The notes beneath the pieces are model-generated. The model saw only the letters and a list, made by a program, of their open reading frames with translations. It had not been told where the DNA came from and searched no databases. This document shows, piece after piece, positions 1 to 8,905 of a stretch of DNA of 64,000 nucleotides (the first letter of the stretch is position 1; every line of letters starts with the position of its first letter). Location of the stretch: positions 36,354 to 100,353 of the forward strand of contig CAYXJR010000007.1 of the NCBI GenBank assembly GCA_964465145.1. Direction: 5' to 3'. The position numbers and the translations under genes were made by a program. Source of the DNA: JAUVKA01 sp964465145. GTDB taxonomy: Bacteria > Bacteroidota > Bacteroidia > Bacteroidales > UBA12481.

Positions 1-16
1 AGGGGTTTAACATTTT

Positions 17-1573
17 TCAAGTTTTTGGGACCAGGCTTATCAGTGGAATAATCATTTCCTCCAGGCTAACACCACCGTGCTGGAAAGTGTCCCGGTAATA
101 TTTGACGTAATGATTATAGTTATTGGGATAAGCAAAAAAGTCTTCACCCTGGGCAAAAATATAACGAGTACTAACATTGGGTTTTGGCAGGTGAACGGCA
201 TCTGGGTTTGTAATTTCAAATACCTCCTTGGGATTATAATTCAGGTTCTTCCCTTGTTTATATCGCAAATTAGTAGTAGTAAACCTATCACCGATAACTT
301 TGACCGGATCCTGTACCCGGATCATTCCATGGTCGGTGGTCATCACAATCTGAACAGGATAAGAGGCCAGTTCCCGTAGTAAATCCAATAAGGGAGAATG
401 CTGAAACCATGAAAGGGTGAGGGATCGATAAGCCGCTTCGTCCCCAGCGAGTTCCTTTATCATTTTCATCTCTGTCTTCGAGTGGGATAACATATCCACG
501 AAATTGAATACCAGGACGGAAAGGTCGTTTCCCAGCAATTGCTTAGGGTTTTCTGCTAGCTTGATACCATCCCGGTTATTGGTGATCTTATCATACATCA
601 GTTTTATATCCAGCTTGTTGCGCTTAAGTTGAGCTTGCAGCAATTCCTCCTCATTGAGGTTTTTCCCTCCCTCATCAAAATCCTCAACCCAAAGTTCAGG
701 ATGCATTTTGGAAATCTCGAGAGGCATGAGCCCTGCAAACATTGCATTTCTTGCATATTGAGTCACTGTGGGCAGAATACTGCAATACAACTCCTCTTCA
801 ACAGTATAATATTCCTGTACCAATCCCTCCATAACTTTCCATTGATCATATCGGAGGTTATCAACAATAATTACCACAACAGGCAGACCAGCCTTTAATT
901 TGGGAAATACTCTTTGTTTGAAAATGTCTTTGGAAATTAGTGGGCGTTCTTCCTGGCCTGAACCAAACCAATCTTCGTAAACAGATCGTATATAACGGGC
1001 AAAATTTATGTTAGCATCCTTTTTTTGCATCTTGAACACTTCGTCCATAGCAGCTTCGCCTGTTTCCTGCAATTCAATCTCCCAGTAAACCAACTTCTTA
1101 TAAATCTCAATCCATTCATCCCAGCCAAGGCGCTCATTAATACGTAAGCCTATCTGGCTAAATTCAGTTTGGTATTTTGATGTTGTTTTTTGGCTGATCA
1201 ACCTTTTTGTATCCACATTCTTTTTTATGGTTAAGAGAATCTGTTTTGGATGGACCGGTTTGATCAGATAATCGGCAATTTTTGACCCCAATGCTTCATC
1301 CATAATAGTTTCTTCCTCATTTTTTGTGATCATTACCACGGGTATATGAGGCTGCATGGTTTTTATTCTTTCAAGCACCTCAAGTCCCGAAAGCCCAGGC
1401 ATGTTTTCATCCAGAAATATTATGTCAAACTCCGATGCTTTTACAGCATCAATTGCATCTTCACCATTATTACTTGTATGAACAATGTATCCCTTTTCTT
1501 CTAGAAAAAGAATATGCGGCTTCAGCAGATCAATCTCATCGTCTGCCCAGAGTATCGTTATGTTTTTTGTCAT
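17..1573 (-). CDS. porX: PorX, T9SS response regulator with PglZ domain
   Basis: Control protein of the type IX secretion system (T9SS). Residues 1 to about 120 form a receiver domain with acidic pair D11/D12, phospho-acceptor D55 (FLDENMPG), T83 and K105, so it should be phosphorylatable. The rest is a PglZ domain of the alkaline-phosphatase superfamily; D238 (IIVDNLRYDQW), candidate nucleophile T271 (LPTVTQ), D360/H364, D414/H415 (TTDHG) and H499 (QHGG) look like an intact metal site. In Porphyromonas gingivalis, PorX works with the PorY kinase and the SigP sigma factor, and phosphodiesterase activity has been reported for the PglZ part; transfer to this protein is inference. It lies 9 bases downstream of porW, so the two are surely co-transcribed. 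The 518-residue length fits the family. Confidence 0.95.
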   Translation of the reverse strand: MTKNITILWADDEIDLLKPHILFLEEKGYIVHTSNNGEDAIDAVKASEFDIIFLDENMPGLSGLEVLERIKTMQPHIPVVMITKNEEETIMDEALGSKIADYLIKPVHPKQILLTIKKNVDTKRLISQKTTSKYQTEFSQIGLRINERLGWDEWIEIYKKLVYWEIELQETGEAAMDEVFKMQKKDANINFARYIRSVYEDWFGSGQEERPLISKDIFKQRVFPKLKAGLPVVVIIVDNLRYDQWKVMEGLVQEYYTVEEELYCSILPTVTQYARNAMFAGLMPLEISKMHPELWVEDFDEGGKNLNEEELLQAQLKRNKLDIKLMYDKITNNRDGIKLAENPKQLLGNDLSVLVFNFVDMLSHSKTEMKMIKELAGDEAAYRSLTLSWFQHSPLLDLLRELASYPVQIVMTTDHGMIRVQDPVKVIGDRFTTTNLRYKQGKNLNYNPKEVFEITNPDAVHLPKPNVSTRYIFAQGEDFFAYPNNYNHYVKYYRDTFQHGGVSLEEMIIPLISLVPKT

Positions 1574-1582
1574 TTACGGTTT

Positions 1583-4435
1583 TTAATTTTCCTGTTTGAG
1601 GTAGTTCTCGTTGAAGAACCGGATATAATTGAAGACATTCTTGTTCTTGAAGAAAATAGCGTAATTGGCTTTGGAGATAACAAAATGTCTAAAATCTGTT
1701 TCATTGTAATCTGCAAAAACCACTTTATCGGCAAGGAGTCCCCTATAGTAATCTAATCCGGATTTGGAATCCGGAAAGTTTTTGACGGAAATCATTATAA
1801 GGTTGTCAGCGAGAACTTCGGATTTGACCTCGAAAAAGTCCTGGTCATAATTCTCGACATTATAACTCGAAATATTGTACTTCAAACGGTTTACATCACC
1901 AGTATTACTTGCTAAGATCACTATATAATAATGAACGGTATTTTCCGAAAAAGTATAATTAGCTTCCTCAGTTTCCCCGGCATTATCATCAATTGCTCCT
2001 ATCCGGAGTCCAGGCTTTTGACCGGGCTTCACAAAATCTGAGGGGCCATTTTCAAGATAGCCTATAAGATTCCTGGCTGGATCGGCTACTTCACTTTCCG
2101 GAAACTTGAACACAAGGCTGTTTAATTCATCCTTCAGAAATTCTTTGTTATCAGGTTGAAGTTTTGCATTTGCCATCACTTGAAGAAGGCCAAATTTATC
2201 GCGTATGGGGTTCAGCAAGAAACCTGTATCTGCAAAACCACAATTATTCAGGACCTGGTCATACTGCCGGTTGAGGTATGCCCTGTACGTTTCTACATAA
2301 TAAGCTTTAACTTCCAAACGGGCTGTTTCAATATCCTCGAAATAATTGGGGTTCTTAATGATCATAGCCGAACGGCTATCAGGAAACCCGGTAAGGATGA
2401 GATTTTTGTATACTTCTTCTTGCTCCGGGTTTGGCGCCTTCTTATATAATTGATATAGATTATAATAGGAATACAATAACTTTTCTGTTTCGGGGTATCT
2501 TTCATTTAACATGATAAAGTATTCCACAGATTCATCAGGCTTATCCAGTTCATCCGTAAAGATCTTCCCAACATTGAAAATTGCTGTTTCAATTCGCTTG
2601 TTGGATTCCACTTTTGCTGAATCAGTAAAAGGTAGATCTGCTATATAGTATTCCCGTGTGGTGGGTTGGAAGCTTTTTGATTTGGATTCTGTAGAAACAG
2701 CCTGAATATCTCCTTCCTCTCCTTCAGTTGAAATATCTGAAATGGAGGATGAGATTTTTTTATTTGACCTCCTCCAATTATCCTCCAACTTTCTTCTTCC
2801 AAACCGCTTAATAAATTCAGATTCACCAAAGCTGAGGGTAGTTGGATTATAAAAATACCATTGTCCGGATCCACCGGAAAGGCCTCCTCCCATCCCTTCG
2901 GGATTGTTACCTCCCATTCCCATATTGGAACCCAGTTGGCTAGCCCCCAAATTAGAGCCCATTTGCCCCAGCCCCATATTCATTCCCCCGGGTGCCCCGG
3001 AAAAATTACCACCTTGTCCATACCTTCTGTAAGAGCCAGAACGCTGGTTGAAACGCTCCTCTTCTTCCAGTCGCTTCTTCTCTTCTTCAATCTTTTTTGC
3101 CTCCTCTATTTTTTCGGCAATAAGCTTATCCAGATCCCCTGACGGCATAGCCGCTAACTGCAATAAACTATCTTCAATCTTAATGATCTTAAGATTGTCT
3201 GCCAAAAGAGAGAGGCCATAGGCATGGTTTTTAATCTCCTCATAACCAGGAAACTCCTCTGGCATAACCAGCACACAGCTATCATAGAAAGAACTGGATT
3301 CAATATATTGGGGTTTCTCGTAATATAGTTTACCTAAAGCGAGGAATGAAAGAGATTTCTGGTGATTATTATTGTATGAGTACTGGGTTGACAGCTTATA
3401 GTTTTCAATCGCATCAGCCATATTTCCCTCTTTGATGTCTATCTCAGCCAGGGCATAATAAATCTGATCCAGGTATTCCAGGTTTTTTTCATCTTTAAGC
3501 ATCTTTTCCAATTGGCGGCGTATATCTTTTCCGTCATCACTCCCCCCCTGGTATAATCTGGCCCGGTTAATTTTGGCGTTGAAAGCCATTTTATAATCGG
3601 GATTCAATTCCAGAACTTGTCCATACTTAATGGATGCCTGTGTAAAATCTTCTTCCTTCTCAAAAAGTTGGCCTAGAATAAAATAATACCGTGTACGTAA
3701 TTTTTTCGAATCGGTGAGCTCTGCTGCTTCAGATAGGAAACCAATAGCTTCCGAAACCCGATCCTGGCGGAGATACCAATCGGCTATGGTAGCAGGAAGC
3801 TCAGACTGAATGCTTTTTGAGAAATCAGGTACAGCCTCAAGCCTGTCTAGTATATCTTTAGCCTGAGCATAGTTTTTCAACTCCAGATGTGTTTTTGCCA
3901 GCCACAGTGTTGCCTCCTCCTTAAGTCCATCATTTGGATACTGCCGTATAACATATTCAAAATTCCGAATAGCCGGGAAAAAATCATGCTGGAAATAATA
4001 TGTCTTCCCCATCAGGAAATAAGAATCATCAATCCACTTATTGTAATCGTTTTTTCTGGCAAATACTTTTTGCCTCTCTGATTTTACTCCACGTCCGATC
4101 TTTGGCCTCGCCTTGATAGAATGCATGGTTATCAGTTTGGAGCATTTCTTTTTTGCTTTTTCCATATCCGACATTAACCTCCTGGCTACCTCCTCCTGGC
4201 TGTATATCGTAATGGGAATGATTTGGTTAAAATCATCCTGATAATTCAATTCTACCTTTTTAAACCCCTCCCGATAAGTTTCGTATGCATTAAAGTAAAT
4301 ATTGTAATGGGATGTCATGTTATGGTAATTACGTGACACCAGAGTGTTCTTCTTTGTAGAACAACCGCTAATTATCAGTCCCGCAATGATTATATAAACT
4401 ATATATCTGTATGCTCTATTCACATTTATATCCAT
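1583..4435 (-). CDS. porW: PorW/SprE, TPR lipoprotein of the T9SS
   Basis: Outer-membrane-anchored lipoprotein needed for T9SS function in Porphyromonas (PorW) and Flavobacterium (SprE). The N-terminus has a short charged stretch, a hydrophobic segment and a lipobox ending at Cys25 (LIISGC). Tetratricopeptide-like helical repeats occupy roughly residues 130-420. A Lys/Glu-rich helix (about 440-465) follows, then a Gly/Met/Asn-rich low-complexity stretch (about 468-522), then the family hallmark WYFYNPTTLSFGESEF followed by a basic RRKLEDNW segment and a second helical-repeat half. At 950 residues it is of usual family length. The low-complexity linker is an oddity. It is the first gene of the porW-porX operon; the 186 bases upstream separate it from the divergent regulator gene. 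Confidence 0.93.
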   Translation of the reverse strand: MDINVNRAYRYIVYIIIAGLIISGCSTKKNTLVSRNYHNMTSHYNIYFNAYETYREGFKKVELNYQDDFNQIIPITIYSQEEVARRLMSDMEKAKKKCSKLITMHSIKARPKIGRGVKSERQKVFARKNDYNKWIDDSYFLMGKTYYFQHDFFPAIRNFEYVIRQYPNDGLKEEATLWLAKTHLELKNYAQAKDILDRLEAVPDFSKSIQSELPATIADWYLRQDRVSEAIGFLSEAAELTDSKKLRTRYYFILGQLFEKEEDFTQASIKYGQVLELNPDYKMAFNAKINRARLYQGGSDDGKDIRRQLEKMLKDEKNLEYLDQIYYALAEIDIKEGNMADAIENYKLSTQYSYNNNHQKSLSFLALGKLYYEKPQYIESSSFYDSCVLVMPEEFPGYEEIKNHAYGLSLLADNLKIIKIEDSLLQLAAMPSGDLDKLIAEKIEEAKKIEEEKKRLEEEERFNQRSGSYRRYGQGGNFSGAPGGMNMGLGQMGSNLGASQLGSNMGMGGNNPEGMGGGLSGGSGQWYFYNPTTLSFGESEFIKRFGRRKLEDNWRRSNKKISSSISDISTEGEEGDIQAVSTESKSKSFQPTTREYYIADLPFTDSAKVESNKRIETAIFNVGKIFTDELDKPDESVEYFIMLNERYPETEKLLYSYYNLYQLYKKAPNPEQEEVYKNLILTGFPDSRSAMIIKNPNYFEDIETARLEVKAYYVETYRAYLNRQYDQVLNNCGFADTGFLLNPIRDKFGLLQVMANAKLQPDNKEFLKDELNSLVFKFPESEVADPARNLIGYLENGPSDFVKPGQKPGLRIGAIDDNAGETEEANYTFSENTVHYYIVILASNTGDVNRLKYNISSYNVENYDQDFFEVKSEVLADNLIMISVKNFPDSKSGLDYYRGLLADKVVFADYNETDFRHFVISKANYAIFFKNKNVFNYIRFFNENYLKQEN

Positions 4436-4621
4436 TGAACCTCTATACTAACTCATTTCTTGTAAAATTATTTTATAAATACTAAAAAACACAGGGTTTT
4501 CAATAATATCCCCTCTCAATCGGATAAATCTAAATTCCTATCACAATTTCTACAAGTTTATGAATAATTATTACATTAGATTGATTTACTTTATTAGCGC
4601 AATTAACCAACCCCTTTTCTT
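4436..4621. promoter_or_regulatory. divergent AT-rich intergenic region, porW / regulator
   Basis: This 186-base AT-rich gap lies between two divergent genes, so it must hold the promoters of the porW-porX operon (minus strand) and of the regulator gene (plus strand). I found no perfect TAnnTTTG element on either strand and no RNA gene or strong hairpin. Confidence 0.4.
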
Positions 4622-5959
4622 ATGAAAGTATTTGTGGTTGAGAATGATATGCATTTTCTCGAATTGATCGGGAGAATTCTGCTTGACAGGTCTGAATACG
4701 AAATTCAGACTTTTAACAATGCTGGTTCATCAATGATGAAGCTTGATGACAATCCTGACATTGTTATCATTAGTTGCTCGATAACTGATATGAGCAGGCA
4801 GGCGGCTATATCAAAGATTAAAAAATATAATCCGGAGATACAGATCCTGATCGTAGGCGGATCGGAAGATACTTCAACTGCAATCAAGCTGATGGAAGAG
4901 GGGGTTTACGATTACATTACCAAGGATGAAGTTTTTCAGCAAAGGCTCCTTAATTGTTTACGAAATATACATGCCCAGCAAGGCCTGCGTTCTGAGATCA
5001 ACCAGCTGAAATCTCACATCACCAGAAAATATGAAGTTTCAAACGCTATAGTGGGAGAAAGTAAAGCCATAAAAAAAGTCCTTGCTCTGGTTGAAAAAGC
5101 CATTGCAGTGCAAAACATGACTGTTTCCATTCATGGTGAAAGTGGAACTGGTAAAGAGCTGGTCGCCCACACAATTCATTTCAATTCGGCTCGTAAAGAA
5201 TATCCCTTTATTACTGTTAATATGGGGGCAGTTCCCAAAGAGATGATGAGTAGTGAATTATTCGGCCATGAGAAAGGAGCTTTTGCCGGAGCTTATTCAA
5301 GAGCAATTGGTAAACTTGAACAGGCTCACAACGGCACACTCTTTATTAATGAAATTGCTGAGCTGGATATACATCTGCAATTCAAGCTGTTTAAGGCTAT
5401 TCAGGAAAAAGAAATTACACGGGCAGGAGACACCAAGGCCGTGCCTGTTGATACCCGGATTATTACAGCTACCAGTAAAGATCTGCCGGAAGAGGTTAGA
5501 AATGGAAATTTTAGGGAGGATCTGTATTTCCGATTATTGGGTTTACCTATTGTTCTTGTTCCATTATCTGAAAGGGAAAATGACGTGGTGCTGTTGGCTG
5601 ATCATTTTCTAAATGTTTTTTGCAGGGAAAATAAGCTTCCTGAAAAAGGATTCAGCCCTGCATCCAGAAACAAATTGCTGTCCCACAATTACCCTGGAAA
5701 TGTTAGAGAACTAAACGCAATTGTTGAACTTGCCGCAGTTTTGTCGAATGAGAATCTCATAGAGGAAGAATTTATTCTTTTTTCACCTACACATGCAGGG
5801 CTTGATATTTTCAACATGGATATACCACTGCGTGAATTCGAAATAAGAATTATCCGTCACTTTCTGGAAAAATACAACAACAACGTAGTATTGGTTGCAA
5901 AAAAACTGGAAATAGGCAAGTCAAAAATTTATAATATGATAAAAAACGGGGAACTCTAG
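4622..5959 (+). CDS. NtrC-like sigma-54 activator homologue, degenerate
   Basis: It has the three-domain layout of a sigma-54 enhancer-binding regulator: receiver (1 to about 118), AAA+ (about 140-375) and Fis-type helix-turn-helix (about 404-445). Diagnostic residues are altered in each regulatory or motor part. The receiver phospho-acceptor position is Ser51 (DIVIIS, normally ...D) and the conserved Thr is replaced (VGGSED), although K101 remains. The sigma-54 contact loop GAFTGA reads GAFAGA (219-224). The Walker B Asp is Asn (GTLFINEI, N243), and sensor I is ITATS. Walker A (GESGTGKE), the FREDLYFRL arginine finger and the NVREL sensor II are kept. It may be a DNA-binding protein that no longer remodels sigma-54 holoenzyme. 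The genuine rpoN is at 53348. Targets are unknown; it is divergent from porW and its stop overlaps that of the nifU-like gene. Confidence 0.85.
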   Translation: MKVFVVENDMHFLELIGRILLDRSEYEIQTFNNAGSSMMKLDDNPDIVIISCSITDMSRQAAISKIKKYNPEIQILIVGGSEDTSTAIKLMEEGVYDYITKDEVFQQRLLNCLRNIHAQQGLRSEINQLKSHITRKYEVSNAIVGESKAIKKVLALVEKAIAVQNMTVSIHGESGTGKELVAHTIHFNSARKEYPFITVNMGAVPKEMMSSELFGHEKGAFAGAYSRAIGKLEQAHNGTLFINEIAELDIHLQFKLFKAIQEKEITRAGDTKAVPVDTRIITATSKDLPEEVRNGNFREDLYFRLLGLPIVLVPLSERENDVVLLADHFLNVFCRENKLPEKGFSPASRNKLLSHNYPGNVRELNAIVELAAVLSNENLIEEEFILFSPTHAGLDIFNMDIPLREFEIRIIRHFLEKYNNNVVLVAKKLEIGKSKIYNMIKNGEL

Positions 5960-6192
5960 ACTGCCTCAACCAATGTCACTTCGGGCACCTCTTTCTTTAG
6001 GGTTCCTTCAATCCCGGCTTTTAATGTCATTGTGCGCATTGGACATGAGCCACATGCGCCTACCAGTTTTACCTTTACCACATAATCATCAGTAATTTCC
6101 ACCAGGTTTAAATCTCCTCCGTCAGCCTGAAGATAAGGACGTAATTGTTCGAGTACTGATTTGATTTTTTCTTCAATTTCCAGCTTTATCAT
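5956..6192 (-). CDS. NifU-like Fe-S cluster protein (C-terminal domain only)
   Basis: A 78-residue protein consisting only of the NifU C-terminal (Nfu) domain. It carries the family signature LQADGGD near residue 21 and the cluster-binding CGSC motif (C47 and C50), followed by MTLKAGIE. Such proteins receive or carry [4Fe-4S] clusters and hand them to apo-enzymes in the cytosol. It follows the Mrp ATPase gene by 18 bases on the same strand, and Mrp proteins are also Fe-S carriers, so the two probably act together. Its stop codon overlaps the stop of the convergent regulator gene by three bases. Confidence 0.93.
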   Translation of the reverse strand: MIKLEIEEKIKSVLEQLRPYLQADGGDLNLVEITDDYVVKVKLVGACGSCPMRTMTLKAGIEGTLKKEVPEVTLVEAV

Positions 6193-6210
6193 TTGATCAA
6201 AATATTATTA

Positions 6211-7311
6211 TTAATGTTTCTTGATTTCCACAATTTTCGTTGGTGCTTTGCTTGTATTTCTGTAATCAACAGCCTTCACGGTTTCCCGGGCCAGGGAAAT
6301 AAAAGCCTGCCCGGCAGGATTTGCTTCGTCCATCGTCACCGGCCATCCGTTATCACCTCCTTCACAGATGGATTGCACTAAAGGAATCTGGCCCAAAAGA
6401 GGTATATTAACCTCCTTAGCAAGTTTTTTACAACCCTCCCTGCCAAAAATGTAATACTTATTTTCCGGCAGTTCGGCAGGTGTAAACCAGGCCATATTCT
6501 CAACAAGACCAAGCACCGGAACATTAACCTGCTCTCCGGTAAACATGCTTATTCCTTTAATGGCATCTGCCAGTGCTACATCCTGTGGTGTTGAAACGAT
6601 GATGGCACCCGTAACAGATACTGACTGTACCAATGTCAGGTGAATATCTCCAGTTCCCGGAGGGAGATCAATGATGAGATAATCCAATTCTCCCCAGTTC
6701 CCGTCTGAAATTAGCTGCTTCAGAGCACTTGTCGCCATTGGTCCCCTCCATACCAAAGCATCTTTCTGATTCACAAAAAAGCCCATCGATAAAAGTTTGA
6801 TGCCATATTTGTCAAGTGGTATAATCCTGTCCTTTCCATCGATCTTCTCAAAAGACGGACGAATACCCTCAACGCCAAACATTTTGGGAATTGAAGGCCC
6901 GTAAACATCGGCATCCAGTAAGCCAACCCTGAATCCTTCTCTGCTGAGGGCTATTGCCAGATTTACAGAAACTGTTGATTTGCCTACCCCTCCTTTGCCC
7001 GATGCTATTGCAATTATATTGCTAACTCCGGCCAAAGGCCTGTCGGGAGAAACTTGTTTTTCTTCTTTGATTTCAATATTGCCAACAATTATAACATCCT
7101 TATCAACATGGGTTTTAATAGCATTTATGCAAGCATTACGCAAGGATGTTGCAAAAGGATCTTTCGGCTTTCTTAACACAAGAGTGAACTGCACTTCTTT
7201 CCCTCTAATTTCCAAGTCTTCAACCATTCCCAGGCTTACAATATCCTTTTCATGTTCAGGGTGGATTACATATCGGAGTGCATCTAAGATATTATCTCTT
7301 GAAATTGACAT
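6211..7311 (-). CDS. mrp: Mrp/ApbC family P-loop ATPase, Fe-S cluster carrier
   Basis: A 366-residue ParA/MinD-type ATPase. Residues 1 to about 85 are the DUF59/MIP18-like domain. The deviant Walker A motif SGKGGVGKST lies near 104-113, followed by LLDADVYGPS and the Walker-B-like LIIDLPPGTGD. The family delivers Fe-S clusters in the cytosol. In many ApbC proteins the ENM motif is followed by a CxxC cluster site; here it reads VENMAWFTPAELPENK, with no cysteine pair, so cluster binding may differ. A promoter-like element lies just upstream (7349-7376), inside the end of the preceding gene. The nifU-like gene follows and supports the Fe-S role. Confidence 0.93.
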   Translation of the reverse strand: MSISRDNILDALRYVIHPEHEKDIVSLGMVEDLEIRGKEVQFTLVLRKPKDPFATSLRNACINAIKTHVDKDVIIVGNIEIKEEKQVSPDRPLAGVSNIIAIASGKGGVGKSTVSVNLAIALSREGFRVGLLDADVYGPSIPKMFGVEGIRPSFEKIDGKDRIIPLDKYGIKLLSMGFFVNQKDALVWRGPMATSALKQLISDGNWGELDYLIIDLPPGTGDIHLTLVQSVSVTGAIIVSTPQDVALADAIKGISMFTGEQVNVPVLGLVENMAWFTPAELPENKYYIFGREGCKKLAKEVNIPLLGQIPLVQSICEGGDNGWPVTMDEANPAGQAFISLARETVKAVDYRNTSKAPTKIVEIKKH

Positions 7312-7348
7312 GACAGCTCTTATCTTTATTTAAATTAAATTAATGGGC

Positions 7349-7376
7349 CAAAGTTATAAAAATTGCTCAAGTCAAA
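7349..7376 (-). promoter_or_regulatory. candidate promoter for mrp-nifU
   Basis: On the minus strand a perfect Bacteroidota -7 element TAACTTTG (7349-7356) lies 16 bases from a TTTG -33-like element (7373-7376). It is 38 bases upstream of the mrp start, where the gene spacing in the minus-strand run widens from 2-5 to 55 bases. Confidence 0.45.
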
Positions 7377-7720
7377 GCAGGTAATTCTTCAATATTCTTC
7401 ACAGGATCCCAGAAACGGCTATGGAATTCAACAACATAGTCATCCATTATCCGGATACCCTCAGAAACCAATAATTCTCGCATGGTTTCTTTCCCTGCGA
7501 AATGTATTTTTCCTGTCAACCTGCCATTCCGGTTGACCACCCTGTGTGCCGGAATAAATCCCTGATCGGAGAAAGATTTATTTAATGCCCAGCCTACCAT
7601 TCTTGCGGCCCCTGGCGAACCAATGCTTCTGGCAATGGCTCCGTAAGTGGTAACCCGCCCCGAAGGGATCAGGCGGACCACCTGATAAACTTTTTCAAAA
7701 AATCCAGGATCTTCAGCCAT
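7367..7720 (-). CDS. alkyltransferase-like (ATL) DNA-binding protein
   Basis: A 117-residue protein of the MGMT C-terminal domain family. The Tyr and helix-turn-helix regions are recognisable (GRVTTYGAIA, GAARMVGWALN), but the active-site PCHR motif reads PAHR: the methyl-accepting Cys is Ala58. Loss of this Cys defines ATL proteins, which bind and flip O6-alkylguanine without repairing it and direct the lesion to nucleotide excision repair. The second part (NRNGRLTGK) keeps the lesion-pocket region. The gene sits 5 bases after trmB in the minus-strand run. Members of this family are sometimes annotated as methylated-DNA-cysteine methyltransferase, which the missing Cys argues against. Confidence 0.9.
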   Translation of the reverse strand: MAEDPGFFEKVYQVVRLIPSGRVTTYGAIARSIGSPGAARMVGWALNKSFSDQGFIPAHRVVNRNGRLTGKIHFAGKETMRELLVSEGIRIMDDYVVEFHSRFWDPVKNIEELPALT

Positions 7721-7725
7721 TATTA

Positions 7726-8430
7726 CTACCAGGTTTTTCTGGTTTCAAGGAATTTATCAACCAAATCTATTGTGAATTTTAGATATGTAATTGGTTTATT
7801 CTCCGAAAGGAATAATTGTTCATAATAGGTTTTTATAGCCAAAATCTCATCATACTCATGGCCAGGAGCATAAAGATCCCTTGTAGCCATTTCCGGTATC
7901 ACATCATTTTCTTGCAGAACAGCCAGGGTGTATTCATGTAATTTGTAACTATCAGTTTTCAAATGGATCACACCTCCAGGTTTCAGGATATTTTTATAGC
8001 GATTAAGAAAAACACTCGATGACAGACGATTACCTTGTTTTTTAGGATAGGGGTCGGGAAAGGTGATCCAAATGTCTTTAACTTCCCCCCTGCCAAAGAG
8101 TCTTTCAATGAATTCGATACGTGACCGAACAAAGGCAACATTCGGGAGCTGGTTCTCCAAAGCATATTTGGCCCCTTTCCACATTCTTGCGCCCTTAATA
8201 TCAATTCCGATGAAGTTTTTCTCCGGGTATCTAGCAGCCAGTCCAACAGAATATTCACCTTTACCACATCCTAATTCCAGTATAATAGGGTGGTCGTTAT
8301 TGAAATATTGCCGGCTCCATTTTCCTTTGAGCATAAAATCCTCAGTGAGGATTTTTTTCCCATCTGGCTCAAAAACATTAGGGAAGGTTTTGATTTGGGC
8401 AAATCGTTCCAATTTATTGCCTCGGCCCAC
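7726..8430 (-). CDS. trmB: tRNA (guanine-N7)-methyltransferase
   Basis: A SAM-dependent methyltransferase forming m7G46 in the variable loop of tRNAs. The 234-residue length fits. The SAM-binding loop LELGCGKGEY lies near residues 52-61. The family motifs GIDIKGARMWKGAK and the catalytic-region ITFPDPYPKKQ (about 121-131) are present, as is a C-terminal YLKFTID segment. It follows gldH by 2 bases and precedes the ATL gene by 5. Confidence 0.96.
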   Translation of the reverse strand: MGRGNKLERFAQIKTFPNVFEPDGKKILTEDFMLKGKWSRQYFNNDHPIILELGCGKGEYSVGLAARYPEKNFIGIDIKGARMWKGAKYALENQLPNVAFVRSRIEFIERLFGRGEVKDIWITFPDPYPKKQGNRLSSSVFLNRYKNILKPGGVIHLKTDSYKLHEYTLAVLQENDVIPEMATRDLYAPGHEYDEILAIKTYYEQLFLSENKPITYLKFTIDLVDKFLETRKTW

Positions 8431-8432
8431 TG

Positions 8433-8903
8433 CTATTTCAAATTGATGATGCGTAACCCTACATCGGTTATGAATTCCAACTCTTCCTTTCTCATGCCCT
8501 GCTCAATCTCAATTGTATAATTTCCTTTTTGCGGAAATTTAATCTGCGTTTTAAATGGGACCTGTAGAGTGTATTTACCTCCTATCCCTTTCCCAAACCA
8601 ATTTCCTCTTTCGTCGGCCATTCGAATTTCAACAGTATCGCGAATTCCCTGCCCGCCTGGAGCAATAGTATTGATGAACAGGAAAAGATTGGAAAATTCA
8701 TAGCGTGCATCATTCCTGATTATTAAGGATAATTGGTATTGGCCAATGGTATCCTCAACCGGGATGATATATGCCAAAAAGTGGTCCTTGTTCCAGCCAT
8801 CCTGGGGAAGAGATATCGTCTTCTCAAATAATATCCTGGAATGGCAGCCTGAAAGGAGAAAGGCTACGGCCACCAGAAGAATGCCTGATGTCGGGATTTT
8901 CAT
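8433..8903 (-). CDS. gldH: gliding motility lipoprotein GldH
   Basis: A 156-residue lipoprotein with signal peptide and lipobox ending at Cys20 (FLLSGC). The body shows the GldH features LPQDGWNKDHFLAY (about 36-49), followed by a beta-rich region and a C-terminal IEQGMR segment. In Flavobacterium johnsoniae GldH is required for gliding, but the gene is widespread in non-gliding Bacteroidota and its biochemical role is unknown. It is the third gene of a tight run (2-base gaps on both sides) after the PSP1-domain gene. Confidence 0.9.
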   Translation of the reverse strand: MKIPTSGILLVAVAFLLSGCHSRILFEKTISLPQDGWNKDHFLAYIIPVEDTIGQYQLSLIIRNDARYEFSNLFLFINTIAPGGQGIRDTVEIRMADERGNWFGKGIGGKYTLQVPFKTQIKFPQKGNYTIEIEQGMRKEELEFITDVGLRIINLK

Positions 8904-8905
8904 AA

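Noticed and set aside
17..1573. PglZ domain suggesting a BREX-type phage defence gene
   Set aside because: The domain is fused to a receiver domain, follows porW directly, and the whole protein has the PorX architecture; no other BREX gene is present.
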